Positions 18,401 to 27,048 are shown, counted from the first letter of the stretch. The stretch is DNA of 64,000 bases from Crateriforma sp964453205 (GCA_964453205.1 CAYVRC010000001.1:1-64000); one strand, 5' to 3'. Notes: generated by a model not told the origin, from the sequence alone. Program-made: numbers and translations.

Positions 18401-18608
18401 GGGCTTCTTCGATCGGAATCAGAATGGCCTGTTCCACATCTTTTGCCGTCGCACCGCGATAGGGCATGGTGATCATGACGGTGTTCCAACTGAACGCCGG
18501 TGAGACCTCGAGCGGAATATGATTCATCGCGGTGTACGCACCCGCGACCAGGATTGCCAACATCAAAAAGTTGGCGGCGATACCATTTTCGGTGAACCAG
18601 CGAATCAT
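15438..18608 (-). CDS. RND (HAE1/AcrB-like) efflux transporter
   Basis: 1056 aa, a normal RND length. The first transmembrane helix is near the N-terminus (FTENGIAANFLMLAILVAG). Two large periplasmic loops and twelve predicted helices follow in the usual 1+5+1+5 pattern. Helix 4 carries the proton-relay Asp pair in VLGIVVDDAIVTGEN. The second helix bundle ends with RPIFLTSVTTFFGLLPLM, the RND family signature. The start overlaps the stop of the membrane fusion protein gene by 4 nt (ATGA). Together with that protein and an outer membrane factor it would pump hydrophobic compounds out of the cell. No TolC gene is adjacent. The gene ends 120 bp from the convergent methyltransferase gene. Confidence 0.93.
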   Translation of the reverse strand: MIRWFTENGIAANFLMLAILVAGAYTAMNHIPLEVSPAFSWNTVMITMPYRGATAKDVEQAILIPIEEALEGLEGIKQLNADGSRGMARFYLTAKPGTDLRVLLEDVTARIDTIDTFPSEAERPRIYIPESESTFQILRVAVTGNLTPSELLDVARRVQQDLMVTPGISQVGVRGAEKYEISIEADVDRLLAFGLTFQDLTAAIRAYSIDLPAGAIDSDSGTFVVRTRGQAYSGDEFAEIPVRSAEGSEVSLGEVATIHDGFTEDRPRLMFNGKPALFVPVMRVGDENALEISDKVNEYVRTAHTRFPEGVELKVFGDESRAIRQRLSTLGVSMLQGGALVMIILGLFIRPALAFWIVVGIPVSFAGAALLMPWFEITGNSMSLFGFIIVLGIVVDDAIVTGENVYAKIKTGVPPLEAAVVGTQEVATPVTFGALTTVVAFLPLVFFEGRWGDFAGQIPPVVAPVLLFSLIESKLILPAHLKHLRQPKAGGLFSRFQASIANGLESFVQRCYQPTLLWSVRNRGVVVALFIASGLTMAGYCWGGRLGFVAFPPVDTDRISAMLDLPDDTPLEVTDQYVDRIVNALDQLGEEFVDPVTGKSMVQDVIRLTGARTPGRAYDKSRGYVGFEVLPPEERSEPGPRNTELAARLTELVGPMPEAERFYVHTEESLEKGSQYDDQHLNIELRGPASPEKSAVAREIKEMLESYEGISSAWARVNYGQDELELSLKPYAAELGLTQATLANQIRHAFYGEEAQRVQRGIDNIRVMVRLPQEARQSLHTLKQIRIRTPRGAAVPLETVADISFTKAPSFVERNDGAEIIRCGGQPVDETVDVIGIAEEINPRLTALCAANNLSYQYKGYVVEAEETRRQTIVGFVLVLLTLYGMLSIALKSLVQPVYVMLVVPFSVIGALLGHMIMDLTPSYLSIFGMLALAGIAVNDTLVMVDYINQRRAAGVRLDQAALEAGARRFRPIFLTSVTTFFGLLPLMLDRSLQAQFLIPMAVSLAFGVVFATTITLYLVPCTLLIGRDCGVLFKQSVRWLVQPFRETSVDVDRSR

Positions 18609-20038
18609 GGGGAATCAAGCTCCCTGGAAACGAGGGTCGTATCCGATTCGGCGTCGGGAATGATTTCGACCCGGCTTCCCTGCGGTGCGTAAACCAAGTT
18701 GGTGGTCGCCAACAGGTCCCCGTCTTTGATCGACGGATCACGCACGACCATGTACTCCTCGTCGGACCAGAGTGGTTCGATCGTCTGCTGGCTCAGCGTC
18801 AGTCGTTCGTTATCCACCAGCAACACTTTGTCGAGCTGTCTGACCGCATGGCGAGGAATTTTGAGGACGTCCTTCAACTCTTTGCCGACGATCCTTGCCA
18901 CCACCGGATGTCCGATCCGCAGCACGGCCGGTTGCTCGGTCTGCAAACCGAACGGATCGTCGATACGGGCCACCGCGAAAAGCTCCAAGGAGTCGGGATC
19001 GAGTTGGCCTTCCGTGCGAACGATCCTACCGGACCAAGTGTATTCCGCCGTATCGTCCAGGGCGTCACGCAATTGCACCTCGACGGTCGCATCACCACTC
19101 GCCTCGGGCAAATCGAGGTACGGGAGATCACTTTGCGCGAGCGGTAGCCGGACCTCGGCATAGTCAACCGAAAAGACCTCCCCAAGATCGGTGCCGGGAT
19201 CGACCTGTTGCCCAAGCCCCACGAATTTCTGATGGACGCGGCCGTCGAACGGTGCGATGATCTGATCACGCTGAAGCCTTTGCCGCTCAAGCTCGAGTGC
19301 CGCCTGGCTGGCCTCCAAGCCGACTTCTGCCGCCCGCAGTTGTGCCTCGAGTTCCTGCAAAACCCTTTTCTTGGTGTATGTCTCCAAGACCGCCAATTTT
19401 TGTTGCTTCAGTTCGAGCGCCTTTCGCGCCGATTGAACGGTGATTTTTTCGGCATCCAGTTGCAGCGTGCGGATCGTCCCTTTGGCCGCCAAGCGAGCCG
19501 TGGACGCGAAAGCCAGCTCAGCTATTCGCACCCGTTGGTCGGCGTCGAAGATCTCCATCTCCAGGTTGTCTTGCAATTCCCGAAAGGTGCCTTCGAGATA
19601 TTCTGTGATGCTCGTCTTGGCGACCTCGACGTTGCTTTCGGCAATGATCTTGTCGGCCAGAGCCCGCTCGTAGTTGATCTTTTGTTGCGTCAGCTTGTCT
19701 TCGATCTGTGACGGGTCCAGTTCTACCAGCACATCACCTTCCTGAAAAAACGCACCGACCTCGAACTCGGGGTGGATCGCCACGACACGCCCGGCGGTTT
19801 CGGTCCGCAGCGTGATTTGGTTGTGCGGCTGCACGATGCCGTTGGTCTTCACCGCGACGGTGTAGTCGTCCCTGAATAGCTTGGTGACTTTGGTGCGGAT
19901 CAGCCGTTTCTCGCCTCGTTTCGCTTTCTCCTCCGACGGTTCCACCGACAATCGCGTAAAGGCGAATCCGCCGAGCCCCAGGATCGCCAAGGCGATACAG
20001 AGTCGTGCGAGGCGAGCCAGAAAGAACCGTATATTCAT
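18605..20038 (-). CDS. RND pump periplasmic membrane fusion protein
   Basis: 477 aa with an N-terminal signal anchor (LARLARLCIALAILGLGGFA). A lipoyl half-motif (NGIVQPHNQITLRTETAGRVVAIHPEF in outline) is followed by a long charged coiled-coil hairpin at about 115-265. The second lipoyl half is IIAPFDGRVHQKFVGLGQQV, followed by beta-barrel and membrane-proximal segments (IPRHAVRQLDKVLLVDNERL). It would bridge the RND transporter encoded just downstream to an outer membrane channel. It lies 39 bp downstream of the FecR-like gene in the same direction, suggesting that the pump belongs to a sigma/anti-sigma transcription unit. Confidence 0.92.
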   Translation of the reverse strand: MNIRFFLARLARLCIALAILGLGGFAFTRLSVEPSEEKAKRGEKRLIRTKVTKLFRDDYTVAVKTNGIVQPHNQITLRTETAGRVVAIHPEFEVGAFFQEGDVLVELDPSQIEDKLTQQKINYERALADKIIAESNVEVAKTSITEYLEGTFRELQDNLEMEIFDADQRVRIAELAFASTARLAAKGTIRTLQLDAEKITVQSARKALELKQQKLAVLETYTKKRVLQELEAQLRAAEVGLEASQAALELERQRLQRDQIIAPFDGRVHQKFVGLGQQVDPGTDLGEVFSVDYAEVRLPLAQSDLPYLDLPEASGDATVEVQLRDALDDTAEYTWSGRIVRTEGQLDPDSLELFAVARIDDPFGLQTEQPAVLRIGHPVVARIVGKELKDVLKIPRHAVRQLDKVLLVDNERLTLSQQTIEPLWSDEEYMVVRDPSIKDGDLLATTNLVYAPQGSRVEIIPDAESDTTLVSRELDSP

Positions 20039-20077
20039 ACTTCAACGCGGGATGTTAAATGAATGCAGCGTGTCGAA

Positions 20078-21436
20078 TCACCAGACAGTCCCAGATCGGA
20101 CGAGGGAATGAGAGGCATCCGACGCCGACGGGGGAACCAATTCGACTTCAAAGATTTCCAACCCCGCGGGCTGTCTGGTATTCGTAAAGCACCAAACCCC
20201 AGCCAGAAGTAAATGCTCTGGCTTGCGCGGCAGCTCATCGGCTTGATGATGAACGCTGGGATCCAATTTGAAACTCGCCGTATCGAATTCGGCCTCAAAT
20301 TCGCTATCGGGCCCGTACAACTGATCGGACTTGGCAAAGAATTTTCCGGCGAACTCACCGTCTGTCTGAGTCATCCGCATTCCAAAAAAGACATGAGCGG
20401 CGGATTTCAACCTTCCCCGCACGATCAAGCGACTGCCCGGCTTGACCAGCAATGGCCCCACCCCTGACTTGGAAAGCTGCAAACCGATCAGGTACAGCGT
20501 CTTTGACGTTGCGTGGGGTGGTACGAAAGGGATGGCTCGCATGGACGCTGGACGATCGTCGGTGCCGGGGGACCAAGTTCCGTAGCCCTCACCGGGCCCC
20601 AATCGCAACGAACTCTTCCAGCGATCACTCGCCTTCGGCACGGTCTCTAAATTCAACTTCTCGTCGGCCGTGGCAACCAGGCGATGCATCGCGGGCACCT
20701 TGATCGACTCGCGATCACTCAACCGATGCAACTGAACCTGTCCCTCGATGACATTCAAGGCGGTCGATGACATGCCGGCTTCGACGTCAAAACTTGTCCC
20801 CAACACGGTCAGCGTGGCGGCATGAGTGTAGATGCGCATCGGCTTGTCCGGAGGTTGCTTGGCTATCTTTGCCGAAAGCGAACCCGCTTTGAGATACAGC
20901 TCTTTCTGGGCCACGTCGGAGAACGTGAGCATCGAATATCCGGAAATCGTGACGGTGGAACCGTCCAAAAATTCCAATTGAAACCATGCTTCTGGTGACA
21001 AACCGTCGATGGTGCCTCCCGGCAACGGCGCCCCCACTTTCAGTTCATGAACGACTTGACCGGCGTCGCCCGTCCAGCGGAGCGGGCCGCTCAAGCCGGT
21101 GATTCTGGCGACAGCTTCCTCGGTTTCTTGAACCCGATTCGACATTGCCGTCAGCAACCACAAACCTAGCACCGCAACCGTACCGAGCGCGAAGATTCCT
21201 TTCAGCCTTGCCGGCGCCAATATAGGCCTGGCCCCGTCGATCGGTGGTTCGTCCCTGGTGATCGTACTCAGCTCGGCGGATCGCCGCAGTTCGGCATCCA
21301 CCTGACAGTATTGCTTGAACAGGCTTCTCGCCGCCGCGGACCCTCGCAAAGTCTGTTGCAAGACTTCGGATTCACCCTCCGTGATGCGGCCGTCAAGCCA
21401 CGCATTGATGAGGCCGTCCAACTGATCTCGATTCAT
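20078..21436 (-). CDS. FecR-domain membrane protein, putative sigma partner
   Basis: 452 aa from the ATG at 21436, which overlaps the sigma factor stop by 4 nt (ATGA); an upstream ATG at 21472 lies inside the sigma gene and is less likely. The N-terminal about 70 residues (DQLDGLINAWLDGRITEGE) resemble the cytoplasmic region of planctomycetal anti-sigma/FecR proteins. A single transmembrane helix at about 80-98 (GIFALGTVAVLGLWLLTA) is followed by a FecR-like domain at about 115-260 (DGSTVTISGYSMLTF; TLTVLGTSFDVE). The C-terminal half is beta-rich and unassigned. Such proteins usually hold or activate the neighbouring ECF sigma factor in response to an envelope signal. The RND pump genes follow in the same direction. 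Confidence 0.82.
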   Translation of the reverse strand: MNRDQLDGLINAWLDGRITEGESEVLQQTLRGSAAARSLFKQYCQVDAELRRSAELSTITRDEPPIDGARPILAPARLKGIFALGTVAVLGLWLLTAMSNRVQETEEAVARITGLSGPLRWTGDAGQVVHELKVGAPLPGGTIDGLSPEAWFQLEFLDGSTVTISGYSMLTFSDVAQKELYLKAGSLSAKIAKQPPDKPMRIYTHAATLTVLGTSFDVEAGMSSTALNVIEGQVQLHRLSDRESIKVPAMHRLVATADEKLNLETVPKASDRWKSSLRLGPGEGYGTWSPGTDDRPASMRAIPFVPPHATSKTLYLIGLQLSKSGVGPLLVKPGSRLIVRGRLKSAAHVFFGMRMTQTDGEFAGKFFAKSDQLYGPDSEFEAEFDTASFKLDPSVHHQADELPRKPEHLLLAGVWCFTNTRQPAGLEIFEVELVPPSASDASHSLVRSGTVW

Positions 21437-21966
21437 ATCGCGCCCTCGGCAGAAACTCCCTTGGCGACGCAATCCAGCAAGGATCGTCGCAACCTTTGAA
21501 TGACTTTATAGAACGATTGCTCACTCTTACCGCTCTGAATCGCGACGTTGCGAATGAACACTCCGGGCTCGTGCACACGCAGAATCAGCTCTCGCGCGTT
21601 GGGTGCCATCTTCTGCAGACACGTCTCCAAATGTCGACGCCGAGCCTGCTCCGGATCTTCTTCATGCGACGGATCCGCCAGCAGCTCCCAAACATCATCG
21701 GAGAAGACGAGAGGCGATCGGGCGACACGACGACGGTGCTTCAATGCTTCAAATCTGGCGATCGTTAGCAGCCAACCGCCGAACGAAGTGCCGTTTTCAA
21801 ACTCGCGGAATTTCCTCCAGGCCACCAAGCTGGCCTCTTGCGTCACGTCTTCCACGTCTTGCCATGTCGGCAATAGGCCGCGCAGGAACGCTCGAACTCG
21901 GGGTTCGTGCTCCAACAGCAAACGCACGAATTCTTCGTACTGGTCATTTTCCGGTCGGTCACTCAT
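21433..21966 (-). CDS. ECF RNA polymerase sigma factor
   Basis: 177 aa. The region 2 signature is present (LRGLLPTWQDVEDVTQEASLVAWRKF, around residues 28-54, with the core-binding and -10 recognition segment). The region 4 helix-turn-helix is at about 125-165 (FIRNVAIQSGKSEQSFYKVIQRLRRSL). Length and sequence resemble the Planctomycetes/Verrucomicrobia ECF group described as sig-70_gvs1. Its stop overlaps the start of the FecR-like gene, the usual arrangement for a sigma factor with a membrane regulator. Likely targets are its own operon, possibly including the RND pump downstream. Confidence 0.9.
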   Translation of the reverse strand: MSDRPENDQYEEFVRLLLEHEPRVRAFLRGLLPTWQDVEDVTQEASLVAWRKFREFENGTSFGGWLLTIARFEALKHRRRVARSPLVFSDDVWELLADPSHEEDPEQARRRHLETCLQKMAPNARELILRVHEPGVFIRNVAIQSGKSEQSFYKVIQRLRRSLLDCVAKGVSAEGAI

Positions 21967-22435
21967 CGGACGTCAATCGATAGGGGTACCATTCTTCTGG
22001 TGAATGCGAGTTTTCTAGGGAATGCGAGTCGCTTCGAATCAGTCACCGAATTCACGGCAGCCTTCGTCACCGGTTCGGAAAGGGTCCCCCGGCTCGGAGC
22101 AAGCGGGCGAGCAGGAGTCTTCCTCACCCCCTCAATACTCCCCCGTGCCGGAAAGCTGGACATTAAATCTTAGTTCTCTGCGTTCAAGCGGCCGGAAATC
22201 AGCTCGACCGATGGAACTTCCGTATTTCCTTGACCGCGAAATCGGCACGAAATCGGCACGGAGGGAAGCCGACCAGGCGGGACCAAGGGATTCAGGATAT
22301 CTGAACACCATGTGGCCATTTTTCCGGAGCGAGGGAGTGTTCCAGCGAGTCGTCCTCACTTCTTTGGACGGCCGCTGGATCAACTTCACTCTCCGTCCCG
22401 AACCAGATCATCCGAAAGACCAAGAAGACGAAGCC
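21967..22435. other. Intergenic region between divergent sigma factor and sulfatase
   Basis: 469 bp. It should carry promoters for both divergent genes, but I see no convincing -35/-10 pair. The sulfatase frame is open back to 22022, but the extra residues precede a clear signal peptide and look non-coding. An 11-bp exact tandem repeat (GAAATCGGCAC) lies at 22238-22259. Confidence 0.6.
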
Positions 22436-23929
22436 ATGAAAAACCGTTTCATTCCGCGTGGTTTAATCTTTTGCATCACCTGCATCATCGCGGTCACCGC
22501 TTTCGCCCAGGGGAAAGCATCGCGAGGGCGTGAGGGCAATGCTGAAGATTTCGTGGTGGTGCCAGACGAACAAGCGATGGCGGCCAAGCAAAACGTTTTG
22601 AAAAAGATCGATTCCGTGGCCGGTCGGGCGCAGCAAGCTCCCAATGTCGTGCTGATTTTGGCGGACGATCTCGGCTACGCCGACACAGCCGTCTACGGTT
22701 CGCGATCGATTCCCACGCCGCATATCGATGCGCTCGCCGACGCCGGCGTTCGTTTCACCGAAGCTTATGTCACCGCGGCGACCTGCAGCCCGTCGCGTGC
22801 CGCGCTGATGACGGGACGGTATCAGCAGCGTTTCGGATTCGAGTTCAATACTTCGAGCGCGGCGATCACGCATCGCGAAAGTCGTGGCTTGGACCCGGCT
22901 GTGGTCACCTTGGCCGACGTCTTCCAACGTGCCGGCTACGCCACCGGCATGTTCGGCAAGTGGCACTTGGGAACCCGAGATTACTTTCATCCACAGCAAC
23001 GCGGCTTTGACGAGTTCTTCGGATTTCTGGCCGGCGCCCATTCCTTTTTTCCAGCCGAGCTGGACGAACCGGCCTTTTCAAGCGTCATGCGAGGCAGGGA
23101 ACCGCTGATCGAACCGGAATACTTGACGGATGCGCTGGCACGCGAGACCGTCGCGTTCATCAAGTCGCACGCCGGCAAGCCGTTCTTTGCCTACGTCCCC
23201 TTCAACGCAGTCCACACGCCGATCGAAGCGGCCGAGAAGTACCTGCGTCGCTTTCCCGACGTCACGAACCGACAACAACGAACCTACAACGCGATGACGA
23301 GCGCGCTCGACGACGCCGTCGGAAGAATCGTTCGAGCACTCGACGAAACGGGCACCCGCGATGAGACGCTGGTGATCTTTCTGAACGACAACGGAGGCCC
23401 CCTCTACACGAAAGTCCAAAGCAACGGTCCGCTGCGACTGGGAAAACTATTTCTCTTTGAAGGCGGGATTCGCGTGCCCATGATCGTCAGTTGGCCGCAA
23501 ACCCTCGAGGCCGGCAAGGTGTATCACCAGCCGACCAGTGCCCTGGATGTATTCGCCACAGCTTGTGCCGCCGCGGGGATCTCGCTGCCACCGGAACTGA
23601 CGCTCGATGGCGTCGACTTGCTGCCCTACCTCCGCGGTGAAAGAACGGAAAGTCCCCACGAAGCACTGTTTTGGAGTAACGGCCCCAACAAGGCGGTGCG
23701 GATGGGAAAGTGGAAGCTGATCATCGTCGGGAAGCACAAGTTCTTGTTCGACCTGGAGAGCGACCTCGGCGAAACGAACAATCTGGCCGAAGCGAATCCG
23801 GATGAACTGCAGAAGCTCGAACGTGCCTGGAAAGGCTGGCAAAGTCGGATGCAGCCTCCCGCCTGGCCCTGCAAGCCGGACGGACGCATCATCGACATCG
23901 ATGGCGTGCCTTATCAACTGAACATCTAG
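22436..23929 (+). CDS. Sulfatase (formylglycine-dependent, secreted)
   Basis: 497 aa from the ATG at 22436. The signal peptide is MKNRFIPRGLIFCITCIIAVTAFA. The sulfatase fold starts at NVVLILADDLGYADTAVYG, whose Asp pair binds calcium. The formylglycine site is Cys117 in CSPSRAALMTGR. The other metal and active-site residues are in GKWHLGTRD and FLNDNGGP. The enzyme hydrolyses sulfate esters, most likely on polysaccharides, in the periplasm or outside the cell; the exact substrate is not readable. No maturase is present in the window. The gene ends 30 bp before the convergent LysR gene. Confidence 0.95.
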   Translation: MKNRFIPRGLIFCITCIIAVTAFAQGKASRGREGNAEDFVVVPDEQAMAAKQNVLKKIDSVAGRAQQAPNVVLILADDLGYADTAVYGSRSIPTPHIDALADAGVRFTEAYVTAATCSPSRAALMTGRYQQRFGFEFNTSSAAITHRESRGLDPAVVTLADVFQRAGYATGMFGKWHLGTRDYFHPQQRGFDEFFGFLAGAHSFFPAELDEPAFSSVMRGREPLIEPEYLTDALARETVAFIKSHAGKPFFAYVPFNAVHTPIEAAEKYLRRFPDVTNRQQRTYNAMTSALDDAVGRIVRALDETGTRDETLVIFLNDNGGPLYTKVQSNGPLRLGKLFLFEGGIRVPMIVSWPQTLEAGKVYHQPTSALDVFATACAAAGISLPPELTLDGVDLLPYLRGERTESPHEALFWSNGPNKAVRMGKWKLIIVGKHKFLFDLESDLGETNNLAEANPDELQKLERAWKGWQSRMQPPAWPCKPDGRIIDIDGVPYQLNI

Positions 23930-23959
23930 AGCAGACCGACAGGGCAGACGAATCTTCGC

Positions 23960-24922
23960 TCAGGTGCAACGCAAAGATCCATCATCGTCGATGACCGAGA
24001 CGAACGGCTTGAATTCGTCAGCCGTCGATTGAATGATGCGAATCACTCTTTCGGCCAGAGGCGATGAACTTCGGCCACGAAGTCGAACGATGCCGGCATG
24101 GGTCATGAGCTTCGGCGCGTCGACGGGAAGAACCGCCAAGCGTCCCTCGGCCAACTCTTCCTCGATTGTCGTTGACAGCGCGGCGCTGACGCAATCGCCT
24201 GCCAAAACAATACGCTTCAGCATGGAATAGCTCTCGCATTGAATGTTCGGCATTGGCTTCGGCGTGCTTTCGGTCCGTTCTTCCTCGGACATCGCAGCGG
24301 CAAACCAATCGACGGCCCAGACGGGCATCCGCGGCGTGGCCAGCGGATACTTCAGCAGATCGCGTTGCGATACGATCGGTCGCGACGCCAGCGGATGACC
24401 GGTGCGACAAAACCAAACGAATTCCTGAGCCGGAAGCGGCTCGCAATCGAACCGATCGTCGTGAGCCCATTCCGCAATATCTGCCACAAAAAAATCAATC
24501 TCGTTGTCGAGCAGCCATTCGGAGAGCTGCTGCCAGTGATCCACCCGCAGGTTGATCCGAACCTCGGGATGGGCTTCCGCCACCGTCGCCAACGCGCGGG
24601 CGATGTAGGATTCAGACATGGCGGGGCCGAGCCCCAACGAAAGCGCGCCCACCTTGAGTCCGCTGAGTAGATCGACGGAACGCTGTAACTCTGTCACCTC
24701 ATTCACGACCCGCTTGGCGCGAACGATCGTCTCTTCACCGATCATCGTCGGCACGATTCCGGATCGAGAACGGTCAAAAAGTAACCCGCCGAACTGCTTT
24801 TCGAGCCTCTGAATCGACTTGGTCAAAGCCGGCTGACTCAATCCGACCGCCGACGCCGCTCGCCCGAAATGGCGATGCTCGTTCAGGCTGAGGAGATTCC
24901 TCAAATCGCGAAGTTCAAGCAT
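23960..24922 (-). CDS. LysR-family transcriptional regulator
   Basis: 320 aa with an N-terminal winged helix-turn-helix (LRNLLSLNEHRHFGRAASAV followed by GLSQPALTKSIQRLEKQFG, about 5-45) and a C-terminal periplasmic-binding-protein-like effector domain (about 90-300). It lies between two sulfatase genes and is divergent from the one at 25142. LysR regulators typically control the divergent neighbour and themselves from the shared intergenic region; a matching inverted repeat is present at 24986-25000. Regulation of sulfatase expression by a sugar- or sulfate-derived ligand is therefore a reasonable inference. Confidence 0.93.
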   Translation of the reverse strand: MLELRDLRNLLSLNEHRHFGRAASAVGLSQPALTKSIQRLEKQFGGLLFDRSRSGIVPTMIGEETIVRAKRVVNEVTELQRSVDLLSGLKVGALSLGLGPAMSESYIARALATVAEAHPEVRINLRVDHWQQLSEWLLDNEIDFFVADIAEWAHDDRFDCEPLPAQEFVWFCRTGHPLASRPIVSQRDLLKYPLATPRMPVWAVDWFAAAMSEEERTESTPKPMPNIQCESYSMLKRIVLAGDCVSAALSTTIEEELAEGRLAVLPVDAPKLMTHAGIVRLRGRSSSPLAERVIRIIQSTADEFKPFVSVIDDDGSLRCT

Positions 24923-24985
24923 GACGGTCAGAGATTCCTGGAACCCGCTTTTTGATTCCGCTGGGTTATCGAATAATGTTCATAA

Positions 24986-25000
24986 ATTACTTTTGGTAAT
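24986..25000. promoter_or_regulatory. Candidate LysR-type operator (T-N11-A palindrome)
   Basis: ATTAC-N5-GTAAT is a perfect inverted repeat containing the T-N11-A LysR box. It sits in the 219-bp gap between the LysR gene and the divergent sulfatase, within a locally A+T-rich stretch (about 24968-25000) that probably also holds the promoters. Confidence 0.6.
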
Positions 25001-25141
25001 CTTGCGGGTCAAGACGCTCGACCCTATAGTGCTGCCCCACGCCCCCCGTGGCCCCCCAGGCATCTTGGGGAACTGGTGGCTGGACAACGTACCTTTCGTG
25101 GGAAACCCCACTCTTCTTCTTTGCCGACCGAAGGAACTGAA

Positions 25142-26725
25142 ATGATTTTCAAGTATCTCAAGTGCGTGATCGCCCTTGTTTTAACACTCAACTCGCTAGC
25201 AGCCGTATCGGCCAGCGCCCAAGACAAACCCAATGTGCTGGTGATTTGGGGAGACGACATCGGTACCTGGAACATCAGCCATAACAACCGTGGCATGATG
25301 GGCTACCGAACACCCAACATCGATCGCATCGCCAAGGCGGGCGTCAGCTTTACCGACTACTACGGCCAACAAAGTTGCACCGCGGGACGCGCCGCGTTCA
25401 TCAACGGGTCCGTCCCGGTGCGGACAGGAATGACCAAGGTCGGCATGCCGGCGGCCGAAGAAGGCTGGCAGGCGAGCGACGTCACGATGGCGACGGTCAT
25501 GAAAAGCCTCGGGTACGCTACGGCGCAGTTCGGCAAGAACCACCAAGGCGACCGTGACGAACACCTGCCGACGATGCACGGCTTTGATGAATTCTTCGGC
25601 AACCTTTACCACTTGAACGCAGAAGAAGAGCCGGAGAACCGTGACTATCCCGGTGACATGGTGCTTGCCAACGGCAAAACGTTTCGCGAGCAGTTCGGAC
25701 CCCGAGGCGTGCTGAAATGTAAAGCGGACGGAAACGGCGGTCAAACGATCGAAGACACCGGACCGCTGACGAAAAAACGAATGGAAACCATCGACGAGGA
25801 ATCGTTGGCGGCGACGAAGGATTTCATCAAGCGGAAGCATGAGGCCGGCGAGCCTTTCTTCTGTTGGTGGAATGCGACGCGGATGCATTTCCGCACGCAC
25901 GTGAAAGAAGAACACAAGGGGCTCAGCGGACCGAATGGCAATGAGTATCACGACGGCATGGTCGAGCACGATATCATGGTCGGCGAACTGCTCGATTTGC
26001 TCGACGAGCTGGGTCTTGCCGAAAACACGATCGTTCAATATTCGACCGACAATGGTCCCCACTACAACACTTGGCCCGATGCCGGCACGACCCCTTTTCG
26101 AGGCGAAAAGAATTCGAATTGGGAAGGTGCTTACCGCGTCCCTTGCTTTGTCCGCTGGCCCGGCAGATTTCTCGCCGGCGAAACGCTCAACGGAATCGTC
26201 TCGCATGAAGATTGGTTGCCGACCTTCGCGGCGGCGGGCGGAGCACCGGACATCAAAGAGAAGCTTCTCCAGGGTGTCGAGCTCAACGGACGGACGTATA
26301 AAAATCACATTGATGGCTATAACCTGCTGGATTATCTCAGCGGAGAAACCGAGAAATCGCCGAGAAAAGAATTCATCTACGTCGACGACGGCGGTAAAGT
26401 CGCGGCGATTCGCTACGACGACTGGAAAGCCGTCTACTTGGAAAACCGAGCGAGCCAGTTACAGGTTTGGCGGGAACCCTTTATTAACCTTCGCCTGCCG
26501 TTGTTGTTCAACCTGAGACGGGATCCTTTTGAAAAGGCCCAGCACAATTCCAATACCTATCACGACTGGGTGATCGATCGGGCCTACGTTCTCGGACCGA
26601 TGCAAGTGGTAGCCAGTCGATTCCTGAATACTTTGAAGGAATATCCGCCCAGCCAGCAACCGGGTGATTGGAGTCTCTCCTCACTGGAAAAAAGAATCAA
26701 GGCGATGACCATCGGTGGAAACTGA
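25142..26725 (+). CDS. Arylsulfatase-type sulfatase (secreted)
   Basis: 527 aa from the ATG at 25142, which has a ribosome site (GAAGGA) 7 nt upstream; the frame is open further upstream without good coding signs. The signal peptide is LKCVIALVLTLNSLAAVSASA. The N-terminal metal site is NVLVIWGDDIGTWN. The formylglycine site is Cys79 in CTAGRAAF, the CxAxR form rather than CxPxR. Other motifs are GKNHQGDRDEHLPTMHGFDEF and YSTDNGPHYNTWPD. The size and the CTAGR motif match the large arylsulfatase group common in planctomycetes. The substrate is unknown. A hairpin terminator follows the stop. Confidence 0.95.
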   Translation: MIFKYLKCVIALVLTLNSLAAVSASAQDKPNVLVIWGDDIGTWNISHNNRGMMGYRTPNIDRIAKAGVSFTDYYGQQSCTAGRAAFINGSVPVRTGMTKVGMPAAEEGWQASDVTMATVMKSLGYATAQFGKNHQGDRDEHLPTMHGFDEFFGNLYHLNAEEEPENRDYPGDMVLANGKTFREQFGPRGVLKCKADGNGGQTIEDTGPLTKKRMETIDEESLAATKDFIKRKHEAGEPFFCWWNATRMHFRTHVKEEHKGLSGPNGNEYHDGMVEHDIMVGELLDLLDELGLAENTIVQYSTDNGPHYNTWPDAGTTPFRGEKNSNWEGAYRVPCFVRWPGRFLAGETLNGIVSHEDWLPTFAAAGGAPDIKEKLLQGVELNGRTYKNHIDGYNLLDYLSGETEKSPRKEFIYVDDGGKVAAIRYDDWKAVYLENRASQLQVWREPFINLRLPLLFNLRRDPFEKAQHNSNTYHDWVIDRAYVLGPMQVVASRFLNTLKEYPPSQQPGDWSLSSLEKRIKAMTIGGN

Positions 26726-26736
26726 TCGACGGCTGT

Positions 26737-27048
26737 TCAAGGGGTGCTCATCACGAGCGCCCCTTTTTTCGGGTTCCTTCGGCCCGAGAACCATGATCGA
26801 CCGGATGATGGCAAATCGGATTTGCCGGCTTGACCGGCAATGGCACGACGAAGGTCGTTGATGAAGGCCAACGTCACCAACATCGCCAAGCCACCGATCA
26901 GAAACAGCATGGCCGCGTCGCCGGGATCGCCGTCGATCCATGCGTGGATGCCGCTGCCCGCGGCGACCAAAGGTCCGATCGATACGATCAAAATCAACCA
27001 ACGGTCGACCGCGGAGGGATGGACGACGGGACGGTTCGGCATGGTCAT
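26737..27048 (-). CDS. Small two-helix membrane protein
   Basis: 103 aa from an ATG at 27048 that overlaps the stop of the VTT-domain gene (ATGA), so it is probably translated by coupling. Two predicted transmembrane helices, WLILIVSIGPLVAAGSG and AAMLFLIGGLAMLVTLAFI, are separated by a short acidic loop, with a basic C-terminal tail. I do not recognise a family. Its last codons contain the hairpin that serves as the terminator of the convergent sulfatase. Confidence 0.65.
   Translation of the reverse strand: MTMPNRPVVHPSAVDRWLILIVSIGPLVAAGSGIHAWIDGDPGDAAMLFLIGGLAMLVTLAFINDLRRAIAGQAGKSDLPSSGRSWFSGRRNPKKGALVMSTP
26739..26769 (+). terminator. Rho-independent terminator of sulfatase gene
   Basis: AAGGGGTGCT (26739-26748), a 7-nt loop, then AGCGCCCCTT (26756-26765) pair over 10 bp with one G-T wobble, and the 3' arm runs into a T tract. 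It starts 13 bp after the sulfatase stop and lies inside the end of the opposite-strand gene. Confidence 0.8.

Noticed and set aside
22022..22435. Upstream extension of the first sulfatase
   Set aside because: The extra 138 residues precede a proper signal peptide and lack coding character.
25196..26308. Minus-strand frame of 370 codons
   Set aside because: Antisense to the sulfatase at 25142 and without any domain.
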